Source of the DNA: Flammeovirga sp. SJP92
GTDB taxonomy: Bacteria; Bacteroidota; Bacteroidia; Cytophagales; Flammeovirgaceae
NCBI RefSeq assembly: GCF_001583495.1
Contig: NZ_LQAQ01000063.1
Location: 142,800 to 206,799, forward strand
Direction: 5' to 3'
Length of the DNA: 64,000 bases
In this document: positions 44,236-53,200 of the stretch, piece after piece
Layout of the letters: every line of letters begins with the position of its first letter
Position numbering within the stretch: the stretch's first letter is position 1
Notes under the pieces: model-generated
The model's database searches: none
What the model was told of the DNA's origin: nothing
What the model saw: only the letters and a program-made list of their open reading frames with translations
Program-made: the position numbers and the translations under genes

Positions 44236-47200
44236 TTAATCTTCCATCTCTTTCATTTCCTGAGTAGGCAGGATATTGAAATGCTCCTTATAACATTTGG
44301 TGAAATAAGAAGGAGAAGAGAAACCAGTTTGATAGCCTACTTCACTCATATTATTATTCCCTGCCAATATCAATTTACGAGCTTGTTCTAATCGAATTCT
44401 TTTGATAAATACAGTAGCAGTGAGACCGGTCAATGCTTTTATTTTTCTATACAACTGACTTCTACTTAAATGAAATACTTCTGCCAATTGCTCTACGTTC
44501 ATATTCGTATCTGAGAGGTTTTCAAAAATATAATCAGTAATGGTTTTTAAGAACTCTTGATCGACGCTAGTAGTATTTGTTTGCTCAAAACCTTCCTCTT
44601 GGTATTTACCAATAAAGCGATCAAAAATCACTTGTCTTGACTTCAATAATTGATTGATGGTAACGTGCAACAACTCCAAATCAAAAGGCTTTTGGATATA
44701 CGCATCTGCACCAAGATGAATCCCTTTGATCTTATCTTCCTGATCATTTTTGGCCGTCAGAAGGATCATTGGAACATGACTGATTTTGAGGTTTGTTTTT
44801 ACTTTCTCACATAATGTAAAACCATCCATATTCGGCATCATTACATCTGAAATAATAATATCTATATTCCTGCTTTCTAAGATTTCCAAAGCATTTACAC
44901 CGTCTGATGCTTCCACTATTTGATAGTGTTCTTGTAATGCTTCCCTCAAGTAAGAACGTAACTCATAGTTGTCTTCAACAAGTAATACAGATTGTTTTTT
45001 GGTAGAGGAAGAAGGAGTAGTAGCCGTAGATTTATGCTTTCCTACAACCAGCACATATTTCTTTCTATTTAATGCCTCTTTATCAAAAATCTGATCTGCT
45101 GAAAGGTGGTCTTTCCCTACTGGGAAATCAAGATGGAAGGTCGTCCCCACATTTACTTTACTCTCAACTGAGATCCTTCCTTTATGTAATTCCACAAACT
45201 GTTTTACTACTTCCAAACCAACACCCGTACCTCCATAATAAGCATCTTGATGAGAATCTACTTGATAAAAACGATCGAATACTTTATCTAAATTTTCGCT
45301 TGGGATACCCGGCCCTGTATCACGGACTGAAATCCTTAAGTAATGCTCCACAAGCGAAAGATTAATATTGATTTCTCCTTCTTGATCCATCAATTTAAAC
45401 GCATTTGAAAACAGATTAAAGATGATCTTCTCAATCATGCTTTCATCCAAATAGATTTTGATTTCTTTATTATAATCTCTTGTAATGGAAATTTCAATCT
45501 GTCTGCTTTCAGCCTCTTCTTCAAAGAATAAAATTGCTTCTTCAATGACTTCCTCTGGGTTGAGTAATTGAGTTTTCAAGCTAATATTCTTGGAATTCAA
45601 CTTTCTAAAATCCATCAACTCATCTATAAGGTGTTTTAAGCGAAGTGCATTTCTATAAATAGAGACATTCTTTTCCCTTAATTGTTGAGTAGAAAACTGA
45701 CCGGAAATCATATCAGAAATTGGATTCAAAATCAATGTCAGTGGTGTTCTAAACTCATGGGAGATGTTTGTAAAGAACTGAAGTTTCGCCTTTGTCAATT
45801 CCTCTTCCTGCAATCGTCTTTCTCGTTCACCTTTGGCTTCTTCCAAAATTTGTACTCTTGCTTTCATCAATCTATTCAAAATGAAAAGGCCACACAAGAA
45901 CAATAATATGTAAGCTAAAATGGCTAGATTGGATTGGTACCAATACGGTAAGACTTTGATTTTAATCGTCTTTTCAGGCGTCCAAACACCATTATTATCC
46001 ATTCCTTTTAAATGAAAAACATATTCTCCTCTTGGTAAAGAAGTATAGGTCACATTTCTGACAGCTCCTACATAATTCCATGACTTTTCAGGTCCTTCTA
46101 AATAATAAGCGAAGTCGATTTTATCTGAATATGGAAAGTCAATTCCTGTAAAATTTATCGAGAAAATGTTTTCCTCTTGTGACAGAATTATCTCCTCTCC
46201 ATCCTTGATTTTCTTTTTGATTTGTTCTATATCATTCTGAAAATTAGTTTGATGTATGCTTATTGAATTAAAGAAAATTTCGGCATCACACTCTTGAGGT
46301 TGAATGATAGAAGCATTGATGTAATTTAAACCTTCAATAGTTCCAGTATAAATCATATTAGTGACTTCATCATAATCAATAGCATTATAATTAAAAGTTT
46401 CAGACACCAAACCGTCTTTTTTAGAGAAGTAACGGATAGAATCGTTCCACTTCTGAATGACCGCAATTCCGTTTTTACTAGTCAACCAAATATTACCGGC
46501 TTTATCTTCTGCAATACCACAAATCACCTTTCTATCCACCTTATTATTACTGAAGTAAGGCGATAATTCTTGTGTTTTCAAATTGTACTTAAACAACCCT
46601 GCCCCATCGGTTCCAATCCACAATTGTTGTTCTCTACTGATATATAGCGACAGTATATTATCCCCTCCCAACTGCTGATCAAGTACCTTTTGAACTTTAA
46701 ATTCTTGATGATGTGTATCTATAAAAAATAGTCCTTCTGTCGTTCCCACCCACACATTATCCTGATGATCTATACAGACATTTCTCACATCTTTCGTCGA
46801 CAAACTATTGGATACAAATTCCCCGTAATTAGGATAATGAATTTTACCATTTTGAGGATCAAAATAATTAACTCCTCTATCAAAAGTAGCAATCCAAACT
46901 CTTCCTTTACTGTCTTCATCAAAGAAAATCACACGGTCTGAAGACAAATCAGAGTTGTCTTTAGTATAGTTGACAAATGAGGTTTGATGTTTAGGAAGCA
47001 AGTAAATACCATTACCCCAAGTAGCGACCCAAGTCTGTCCTTTACTGTCCTTAAAAACAGATTGAACAGCATCACTTCCTAATCCTTTAATGAGATTATT
47101 TTGAAGGGTATTGATCGATGTAAATTGATTTCTCTTTTGATCGTAAACAGTTATTCCTCCCCCGTCTTGCCCAATCCAAAGCTTATTTTTTTGATTTGAA

Positions 47201-48243
47201 ATAATACTATTGACAGATGAAGTGGCTAATGAGTTTTTATTATAAGGATCATGAATTAGATGCTTGAATTTATAAAAATTGGGATCAAACAATCCTATTC
47301 CAAACTCATAATAACCAATCAATATTTTGGATTGATCAACAGCATATAACGACCAAACTGAATTAGAGGAGAGAGAATTATTTTCTTTAGCATAACTCTC
47401 CAAATGAGTGTATTGCTTTCCGTTTTTCTGATCAAAAATAAAGATTCCATCATTTTCAGTAGCTACAAAAACGCCCCAATCACTTTCACAAAAATCCATG
47501 ATACGTGTTGTAGTAATTGGGTAAACCGTCACTTCGTCTTCTTTTATGGTATAAATACCCGACTCCACTGTTCCAATCCAAAGTGTTCCATCCTCCGAAA
47601 AATATACTTTCTGAATGCTAATAGAAGAAGGTAGGTTTTGGTGTTTTACCTTCGAAAATGATTTAGAAACATAATCAAAAATAAAGAGTCCTTGATTTGT
47701 CGCTAAATAGTAATGTTTATTATTTTTTGTAGCAATTGAGGTGATTTTAAAGTACTCATCAATAGTGAGATTCAAAGGGTAAAATTCAATCTTATTCTCT
47801 TTTGATTTTATATAAATTCCTTTCGTGTTAGTGGCTAAAAGTAGCGAATGATCAGGAGTTTCGATCATTCCAAAAGTCACAACATCCGTTTTGTCATGAA
47901 TCTGAATTGGTGTAAACTTGTCTTTTTGGGCATCAAAATAACTGATCCCTTTATTGGTTCCTACCCAAAGTTGTTGGTATTCATCAATAATCGAGCATCT
48001 TATAAAATTATCATTGATTTTGGACGAATCAGAAAAGGTGTAGTTGAACAATTCATAATTCAACCCATCATATCTATAAATACCATTTCCAAAAGTCCCC
48101 ACCCATAAAAAGCCTTGCTGATCTTTATTGATATCTGTTATTGGCCTTCCATCGGCTTTTAAATTCAATTGAATAAAGTCGTTTTGCTGGCCGTGAACCG
48201 ATAGGGATAAAAAAGTTAAAAGTAATAGTAAATAATAATTCAT
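44236..48243 (-). CDS. Hybrid two-component system sensor/regulator (HTCS) of the xylan locus
   Basis: The 1335-residue protein combines all modules of a Bacteroidota HTCS. A signal peptide is followed by about 14 Reg_prop propeller repeats (recurring LWVGT/WIGT motifs, residues 25-650) and a Y_Y_Y domain. One transmembrane helix lies near residue 784. HisKA has its phosphoacceptor His in FTNISHEFRTPLTLILNP near 828; a HATPase with GGTGVGLEVVKQF follows. The receiver Asp is in IIISDVMMPNMDG near 1133. A C-terminal AraC HTH (SRSQLYRKIKALTGLT) binds DNA. Such proteins sense oligosaccharides in the periplasm and activate their PUL, here probably xylan. Confidence 0.96.
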   Translation of the reverse strand: MNYYLLLLLTFLSLSVHGQQNDFIQLNLKADGRPITDINKDQQGFLWVGTFGNGIYRYDGLNYELFNYTFSDSSKINDNFIRCSIIDEYQQLWVGTNKGISYFDAQKDKFTPIQIHDKTDVVTFGMIETPDHSLLLATNTKGIYIKSKENKIEFYPLNLTIDEYFKITSIATKNNKHYYLATNQGLFIFDYVSKSFSKVKHQNLPSSISIQKVYFSEDGTLWIGTVESGIYTIKEDEVTVYPITTTRIMDFCESDWGVFVATENDGIFIFDQKNGKQYTHLESYAKENNSLSSNSVWSLYAVDQSKILIGYYEFGIGLFDPNFYKFKHLIHDPYNKNSLATSSVNSIISNQKNKLWIGQDGGGITVYDQKRNQFTSINTLQNNLIKGLGSDAVQSVFKDSKGQTWVATWGNGIYLLPKHQTSFVNYTKDNSDLSSDRVIFFDEDSKGRVWIATFDRGVNYFDPQNGKIHYPNYGEFVSNSLSTKDVRNVCIDHQDNVWVGTTEGLFFIDTHHQEFKVQKVLDQQLGGDNILSLYISREQQLWIGTDGAGLFKYNLKTQELSPYFSNNKVDRKVICGIAEDKAGNIWLTSKNGIAVIQKWNDSIRYFSKKDGLVSETFNYNAIDYDEVTNMIYTGTIEGLNYINASIIQPQECDAEIFFNSISIHQTNFQNDIEQIKKKIKDGEEIILSQEENIFSINFTGIDFPYSDKIDFAYYLEGPEKSWNYVGAVRNVTYTSLPRGEYVFHLKGMDNNGVWTPEKTIKIKVLPYWYQSNLAILAYILLFLCGLFILNRLMKARVQILEEAKGERERRLQEEELTKAKLQFFTNISHEFRTPLTLILNPISDMISGQFSTQQLREKNVSIYRNALRLKHLIDELMDFRKLNSKNISLKTQLLNPEEVIEEAILFFEEEAESRQIEISITRDYNKEIKIYLDESMIEKIIFNLFSNAFKLMDQEGEININLSLVEHYLRISVRDTGPGIPSENLDKVFDRFYQVDSHQDAYYGGTGVGLEVVKQFVELHKGRISVESKVNVGTTFHLDFPVGKDHLSADQIFDKEALNRKKYVLVVGKHKSTATTPSSSTKKQSVLLVEDNYELRSYLREALQEHYQIVEASDGVNALEILESRNIDIIISDVMMPNMDGFTLCEKVKTNLKISHVPMILLTAKNDQEDKIKGIHLGADAYIQKPFDLELLHVTINQLLKSRQVIFDRFIGKYQEEGFEQTNTTSVDQEFLKTITDYIFENLSDTNMNVEQLAEVFHLSRSQLYRKIKALTGLTATVFIKRIRLEQARKLILAGNNNMSEVGYQTGFSSPSYFTKCYKEHFNILPTQEMKEMED

Positions 48244-48603
48244 AAATCAGTACTGAAGTGAAGGTTATTATCTAAATGATAAAAAGTGATCACGAATTCA
48301 TTTCATACTAAGTACTAGGAAAAAAATAATTAGGTGTTTCGTGCACCATAGTTAAAACTATGGGCAGGTAATACAGTAACCTAACCAAGACTAAAGTCTT
48401 GAAGGTTGAAAACGGAGGCAACACTTTAGTGTTGTCTGAGTCAATATCACCAGCCCATGACTTCAGTCATGGTGCACGATATTTTGTCCCTTTACTTTTA
48501 TCCTAGTACTTATATAATTATACAGAGAATAAACTCATTTATAAAATTTCAAGTAAAATTTGATTCATTATTCATCGTGATCACCGCTTATTCTAGTAAT
48601 TAA
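48244..48603. other. Intergenic region with nested palindromes
   Basis: The 360 bases upstream of the hybrid sensor gene and downstream of the second GH10 contain the nested repeat 48309-48512. The sensor promoter must lie in the 60 bases next to 48243. No gene is seen. Confidence 0.45.
48309..48512. repeat. Nested palindrome array (REP cluster)
   Basis: Outer arms TAAGTACTAGGA (48309-48320) and TCCTAGTACTTA (48501-48512) match perfectly. Inside them GTGCACCAT (48341) and ATGGTGCAC (48477) pair. Within lie four small hairpins: CCATAGTT/AAACTATGG, AAGACT/AGTCTT, CAACACT/AGTGTTG and CCATGACT/AGTCATGG. Confidence 0.75.
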
Positions 48604-49749
48604 TTACCCTTTTGTAGGTGAATTTGCCAATTCTAATACTGCATGATAAGCTTTCTTAGGTTGGTTGTTTCGATCAAAAAGCAAAGGATGGTCCGTTCTC
48701 CCTTCAATCGGCCAATTGTTTCTCCAAGTATGAGCGTCGTTCACTCCCCAGAACGTCACTCTTCCGATTTTCTCTTGATGCTTTAAAAGCACTTTGAAAA
48801 GGTCTACATAGTTTTGAGCTAACTTGGCCTGCATACTATCTGGAAGCGTAGAAGTATAAGGGTCAAACTCAGGTACCAACGCATATTTCTGAGAGATTTC
48901 TGCTGAAATTTCTTCCGTTGGGAACGGTAGTACAGAAATATCCAATTCTGTTAACATCACTTTTACGCCAAGTGATGCAAAATCTGTAATACTTTTTTCA
49001 AACTCAGGAATTTTCACATAATCAATACCATAATGTGCCTGCATACCGATACCGTCCACTCTGATACCTTTATCAATCAGATTCTTGACTAATTTGACAG
49101 CCTCTGCTCTTCGGTGGGGTAAAATCAAAGAATAATCGTTGTAATACAACTCCGCATCTGGGTCTGCTTCATTAGCAAATTGGAAGGCTAATTCAATAAA
49201 ATCTCCACCAATAATTTGGTGCCACTTACTTTTACGAAGTCCTTCTTTATCATCAATCGCTTCGTTAACCACATCCCATGCCTGTACTCTTCCTTTGTAT
49301 CTTCCAACTACGGTATGAATGTGATCTCTCATTCTTTCAATCAGTTGTTCTCTAGTTACAGTATTTCCTTCATCGTCCAAAAAAAACCAATCAGGAACTT
49401 GTGAGTGCCATACCAACGTATGACCTACAATAAACATGTTGTTTTTCTCTCCGTACTCAACGAATTGATCGGCTTCTTTGAAATTGTAAACGCCTTTAGA
49501 AGGATGTATTTCTTCAGGTTTCATACAATTTTCAGCAACTATAGAATTGTATTGTTGTTCTACTAAATCAGCGGATTGTTTGCGAACTCCATTGGTGTGA
49601 TCTACATGCAAAGCAGTGCCTAAGAGAAACTTTCCTTCAAACGCTTCTTTAAGACTTGGTGTAGTAGATTCTTTTTTTGTGGATTGATTCTGACAGCTAA
49701 GGGATACCAAAAGTACTGCTAACAACAGCACATGACTAATCGTTTTCAT
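48604..49749 (-). CDS. Lipoprotein GH10 endo-xylanase
   Basis: The 381-residue protein has lipobox LSC with lipidated Cys19, followed directly by the GH10 barrel. The acid/base Glu is in WDVVNEAIDD near residue 161 and the nucleophile Glu in MLTELDISVLP near 268. AENCMKPEEIHPSKG, HTLVWHSQVPDWF and TFWGVNDAHTWRNNWP are classic family segments. It lacks the FN3 domain of the other GH10 in the operon, so the two probably differ in location or product. It is a single gene upstream of the hybrid sensor gene. Confidence 0.95.
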   Translation of the reverse strand: MKTISHVLLLAVLLVSLSCQNQSTKKESTTPSLKEAFEGKFLLGTALHVDHTNGVRKQSADLVEQQYNSIVAENCMKPEEIHPSKGVYNFKEADQFVEYGEKNNMFIVGHTLVWHSQVPDWFFLDDEGNTVTREQLIERMRDHIHTVVGRYKGRVQAWDVVNEAIDDKEGLRKSKWHQIIGGDFIELAFQFANEADPDAELYYNDYSLILPHRRAEAVKLVKNLIDKGIRVDGIGMQAHYGIDYVKIPEFEKSITDFASLGVKVMLTELDISVLPFPTEEISAEISQKYALVPEFDPYTSTLPDSMQAKLAQNYVDLFKVLLKHQEKIGRVTFWGVNDAHTWRNNWPIEGRTDHPLLFDRNNQPKKAYHAVLELANSPTKG

Positions 49750-50053
49750 TTTAATGAAAATTTTAAATTAAACAGTAGTCAATTTGGTTATAATAGCTTT
49801 CTTGTTTCGACACTACTATTTAGCTATTTATTTGGTTAAAGTCAAATTAATGGGAGGGATTACTTATAATTATCAACTTATTAAGCCTTTAAACTGGTTC
49901 AAGTCTTAAGCTGAAAGCGTGACTTGGACCTTCTTCTGGAAAAAGTCTGTAGACTTTTAGATTCCATAATGTACCTAAAAGTCTACAGACTTTTTACAAT
50001 AACAAGCACAAGTGTCGCTTCGCTCAACACTTGCGCTAGTCTAAAGAAATTTT
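49750..50053. repeat. Intergenic region with nested palindromes
   Basis: Two 21-base arms at 49940-49960 and 49975-49995 are perfect inverted copies, each itself a palindrome around AAAGTCTGTAGACTTT. Outer arms AAGCGTGACTTG (49915-49926) and CAAGTGTCGCTT (50009-50020) pair imperfectly, and CAAGTGT/ACACTTG (50009-50033) forms a further hairpin. The left 100 bases contain the GH10 promoter region. Confidence 0.75.
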
Positions 50054-51487
50054 CTAATTGATCGTCTTCAAAATATTATCCACTTCAATTTTTAAAGGTG
50101 TTCCAGCTTTCAAATCCAACGCTAGACTTTCACTGTAATAATCTCCTTTTCCTGGAGTCATGTCTTGGTTATTGTCAATCACGAAAGTCAAATAACATTT
50201 TCCTTCATGAAGGTAAGTCAACTGAAAGTCATTTTGGCTTTTAGAGATTTCAGGGAAAAGAAGTACTTCATTCATCATTTTTTCTGCGATATAGCCGTAC
50301 TCTGTTTTGAAATTCCCATTATTGTCAGTCAACGGTTCTCTTGATAAGTAAACACTGATCTTATTGTCTTTACTTAGATCTGATCTTTTGAAAGATAAAT
50401 CTACTGTCGCAATATTTTCAATATCATTAATTTGAATTGGGTCTTGTGCAAGTTCTCCTAATTCGGCATAACTTTTATCCCCTGCCTGCATCATATAACT
50501 TGCTGAAGTTACCACAGGATATTGCTCTCCCCAATCTGCCAAAGGCATTCCATTTGGAAAACGTTTTACTACTTCTTTTGTTGGGAAATTATATTTTTCA
50601 GATGCTTTTTGGGCTAAATCAGAATGTAGAAGTGAGCCATTAAATTCCATGTGTTTACTAGGTTTGTTAGACCCCATTCTACTGGTGTAGGAAACCATTT
50701 TCATCTTATTATCTTTAAAACTCACCTTTACCCACATGATGTCTTTTCCACCGTAAGCATCCACAAAAAGGTATTCGTTATTAGAGGCTTCGGTTAATAC
50801 AAAATAGCTTGTACGGTAGATATCGGCTAGGATTCCCCCGTTTCTGAGCATGATTGTTTTCACTCCTTTATATTCAGCGACAAAGAAAGTATTGAACAGA
50901 TTTCCCATGGTTCCACCTTCAAATAAACCGTGAATTTGGGAAGTATTGATCGCTCTAAAATCAAAGGCAAACCAAGGAATCTTTTGACCTAATAGAAAAA
51001 TATCTCCTACCCAATGTCCTTGCATTTTGGTCATAAAATCAAATCCTTCATTATCTATATTGATTGGGGTTATTTCTGGGGCTTTATAATACATAGTTGG
51101 TGTTTTTACAGTGTTAATTGAATTAGTATTGGCTTCTAATGGGAAATTTTTATCTGCCCATTCCTTTAACTTTAAGCGATCTTCTTTGGTCATTAAACCG
51201 CTTTGAGGCATTGGGTTCGAAGCATTGTTGATTCTATTGAGAAGACCTCTGTTTTTTACAGCTTCTACTAGATTATCATAAGTGGTAAGGTCCATTCCCG
51301 CACTTGGAGTTTCTCCCGAATGACAGTAAAAGCAATTGTTGTCTATGATCTGTTTGATATTTCCATTATAAGAAACAGCAGACAGTTGAACTTCTACATC
51401 TTGATCTTGTGTATTGATAGTTTTACAAGATTGAATTCCAATACCGATTAGTAAAGAATAGAAAAGTGATTTATTCAATAATTTCAT
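50054..51487 (-). CDS. Lipoprotein with N-terminal cytochrome-c-like haem domain and unknown C-terminal domain
   Basis: The 477-residue protein has lipobox IQSC (Cys21). A short domain with one haem motif, Cys52-x-x-Cys55-His56 (NNCFYCHSGET), and a possible axial Met in NPMPQSGLM resembles the planctomycete-type cytochrome domains of Bacteroidota. The remaining 340 residues match nothing I recognise; they are rich in aromatic residues (HWVGDIFLLGQKIPWFAFDFRAI near residue 165). It is probably bound to a membrane facing the periplasm. No catalytic partner is next to it; the upstream gene is a Crp regulator. A role in electron transfer or sensing is inference. Confidence 0.75.
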   Translation of the reverse strand: MKLLNKSLFYSLLIGIGIQSCKTINTQDQDVEVQLSAVSYNGNIKQIIDNNCFYCHSGETPSAGMDLTTYDNLVEAVKNRGLLNRINNASNPMPQSGLMTKEDRLKLKEWADKNFPLEANTNSINTVKTPTMYYKAPEITPINIDNEGFDFMTKMQGHWVGDIFLLGQKIPWFAFDFRAINTSQIHGLFEGGTMGNLFNTFFVAEYKGVKTIMLRNGGILADIYRTSYFVLTEASNNEYLFVDAYGGKDIMWVKVSFKDNKMKMVSYTSRMGSNKPSKHMEFNGSLLHSDLAQKASEKYNFPTKEVVKRFPNGMPLADWGEQYPVVTSASYMMQAGDKSYAELGELAQDPIQINDIENIATVDLSFKRSDLSKDNKISVYLSREPLTDNNGNFKTEYGYIAEKMMNEVLLFPEISKSQNDFQLTYLHEGKCYLTFVIDNNQDMTPGKGDYYSESLALDLKAGTPLKIEVDNILKTIN

Positions 51488-51518
51488 GTTTTGTCAGGTG
51501 ATGATTTAATGTATAGTT

Positions 51519-51526
51519 CAAAGGTA
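51519..51526 (-). promoter_or_regulatory. Candidate -7 element of the haem lipoprotein gene
   Basis: On the minus strand TACCTTTG matches TAnnTTTG, about 32 bases before the ATG at 51487. No TTG occurs at the -33 spacing. Confidence 0.35.
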
Positions 51527-51565
51527 TGGGGAGAAAAAATATGATTTTTTGATCTATGTCAAAAA

Positions 51566-52129
51566 CTATTTCTGAGCTCTCAATCTACTCAAAGTCTCTT
51601 GTGAAATCCCTAAAAAAGAAGCGATCAGCCCCAGCTTTACTCTTAATTCTATTTGAGGGAAATAACTTTGCAAGACCTCATATTTTTGTTTTGCGGTGAG
51701 AAAAGACCAATTTTTTGAAATTTGATCAATGATCATCAACATCTCTTCAGAAAGCAAACGGGCGAAAGTATTGAATTCTGGAAATTCAAGAATCAGTTTT
51801 TGGTAATCCGTATAACTAATGCGGTATAACTCACAATCTTCCAAACATTCAATGGCTTCAAAACTAGGTTGCTGTGCATAGAAACTGTACCAAGCAGTGA
51901 TAAAGTGGTTTTCTGTGTAGAACCAAGAACTTATCTGTTTTCCATCATGATAATAATAATTATGTAATACGCCTTTATTTATAAAATATAAATAACGAGC
52001 GGTGTTACCTTCTTCTAAGACAACATCACCTTTTTTAAAAAATACTTTTTGAAATGTATCTTGAATGACATTTTTTATTGATAGAGAGAGTGTTATTTTT
52101 TCAGATATGGTATTGAGTAGATTTTGCAT
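51566..52129 (-). CDS. Crp/Fnr-family transcriptional regulator
   Basis: The 187-residue protein has a cyclic-nucleotide-binding fold (FFKKGDVVLEEGNTARYLYFINKGVLHNYYYHDGK) and a C-terminal helix-turn-helix near residues 165-187 (IASFLGISQETLSRLRAQ). Length and sequence style match the common Bacteroidota subgroup of Crp-like regulators without the iron-sulfur cysteines of Fnr. It is divergent from an SDR gene, with 67 bases between starts, so it may control that gene. Confidence 0.9.
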   Translation of the reverse strand: MQNLLNTISEKITLSLSIKNVIQDTFQKVFFKKGDVVLEEGNTARYLYFINKGVLHNYYYHDGKQISSWFYTENHFITAWYSFYAQQPSFEAIECLEDCELYRISYTDYQKLILEFPEFNTFARLLSEEMLMIIDQISKNWSFLTAKQKYEVLQSYFPQIELRVKLGLIASFLGISQETLSRLRAQK

Positions 52130-52196
52130 GATTAGAGGTCAAAGTGAGTTATTGCTACTATATTTTTAATTAAATTAGACAAACTATAATTCAAAA

Positions 52197-52994
52197 ATGA
52201 AAAAAACTATTCTTATTACCGGAAGTACAGATGGCATCGGTAAACTTGTCGCTCAAAAGTTAGCCACTGCGGGACATTCTGTTTTTATTCATGGCCGAAA
52301 TTCAGTAAAAGTAAATTCAGTCATTGAAGCTATTCAAAAAGAAAGCCATAATGAAAATGTTGATGGTTTTGTCGCTGATTTATCAGAACTAGATCAAGTA
52401 GAGCAATTAGCGGCTGATATTTTACAAAAAGTGCATCACCTTGATGTTTTAATCAATAATGCTGGTGTTTATAAAAGTCCCCAACCAACCAACTCCAAAG
52501 GATTAGACCTCCGTTTTGTGGTCAATTATTTGGCTCCTTATCTACTTACAGAAAAACTACTCCCTATCATCAATGGAGAAGATGCACGCATTATCAATTT
52601 AAGTTCGGCCGCACAGTCTCCTGTTTCTTTTTTGGCTTTGGAAGGTAAAGAAAGTTTATCCGAAAATACCACTTATGCTCAAAGCAAACTGGCACTTACA
52701 ATGTGGAGTTTTGATCTTTCAAAAAAAGTAAATGACGTTACCGTAATTGCTGTTAACCCAGGTTCTCTTTTAAACACTAGAATGGTGAAAGAAGCCTACG
52801 GGAAACACTGGTCGTCGGCAGACAAGGGAGGTTCTATTTTATTTGATTTAGCCGTAGGTGGAGAACATCAAACTCATACTGGAGAATACTTCGATAATGA
52901 TGCGGGATATTATGGTAAAGCACACACAGACGCTTATAATTCGTCAAAAATCAGCACGCTTCTTTCCGTAACAGAAGCCATTTTATCAAAGTAA
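52197..52994 (+). CDS. Short-chain dehydrogenase/reductase
   Basis: The 265-residue SDR has the cofactor motif TGSTDGIGKLVA near residue 8, an Arg after the second strand (IHGRNS) that favours NADP, NNAGVYK, and the catalytic Ser in NLSSAAQ with Tyr and Lys in TYAQSKLALTMW. The layout resembles retinol-dehydrogenase-like oxidoreductases. Substrate unknown. A terminator follows at 53084-53117. The divergent Crp-type gene is the likely regulator. Confidence 0.9.
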   Translation: MKKTILITGSTDGIGKLVAQKLATAGHSVFIHGRNSVKVNSVIEAIQKESHNENVDGFVADLSELDQVEQLAADILQKVHHLDVLINNAGVYKSPQPTNSKGLDLRFVVNYLAPYLLTEKLLPIINGEDARIINLSSAAQSPVSFLALEGKESLSENTTYAQSKLALTMWSFDLSKKVNDVTVIAVNPGSLLNTRMVKEAYGKHWSSADKGGSILFDLAVGGEHQTHTGEYFDNDAGYYGKAHTDAYNSSKISTLLSVTEAILSK

Positions 52995-53083
52995 ATGAAA
53001 GGAAAATTATTCAACATATTGCAAATTATATTGCTTGAAATGCTTTCTTAAAATATTAAAAGATTGAAAAAAAACTGCAAAAG

Positions 53084-53117
53084 AAAGTATTGCATTCGGT
53101 TGCGATACTTTTTTTAG
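53084..53117 (+). terminator. Rho-independent terminator
   Basis: AAAGTATTGCA (53084-53094) pairs with TGCGATACTTT (53101-53111), with one G-T pair, followed by a T-run. It ends the SDR gene. Confidence 0.8.
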
Positions 53118-53200
53118 TTCTTACGCTCTGAATAGTAGTCCTTTATTCATGTTTTTAACTTAACTTTAATAACACAATCTCAATATTTACACATTCGAAA

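Noticed and set aside
44236..48243. Frameshift between sensor and regulator parts
   Set aside because: The frame is continuous; the fusion of sensor kinase, receiver and AraC domains is normal for HTCS proteins.
48309..48512. CRISPR array
   Set aside because: The repeats are nested inverted arms of differing sequence, not equal direct repeats with spacers, and no cas genes are near.
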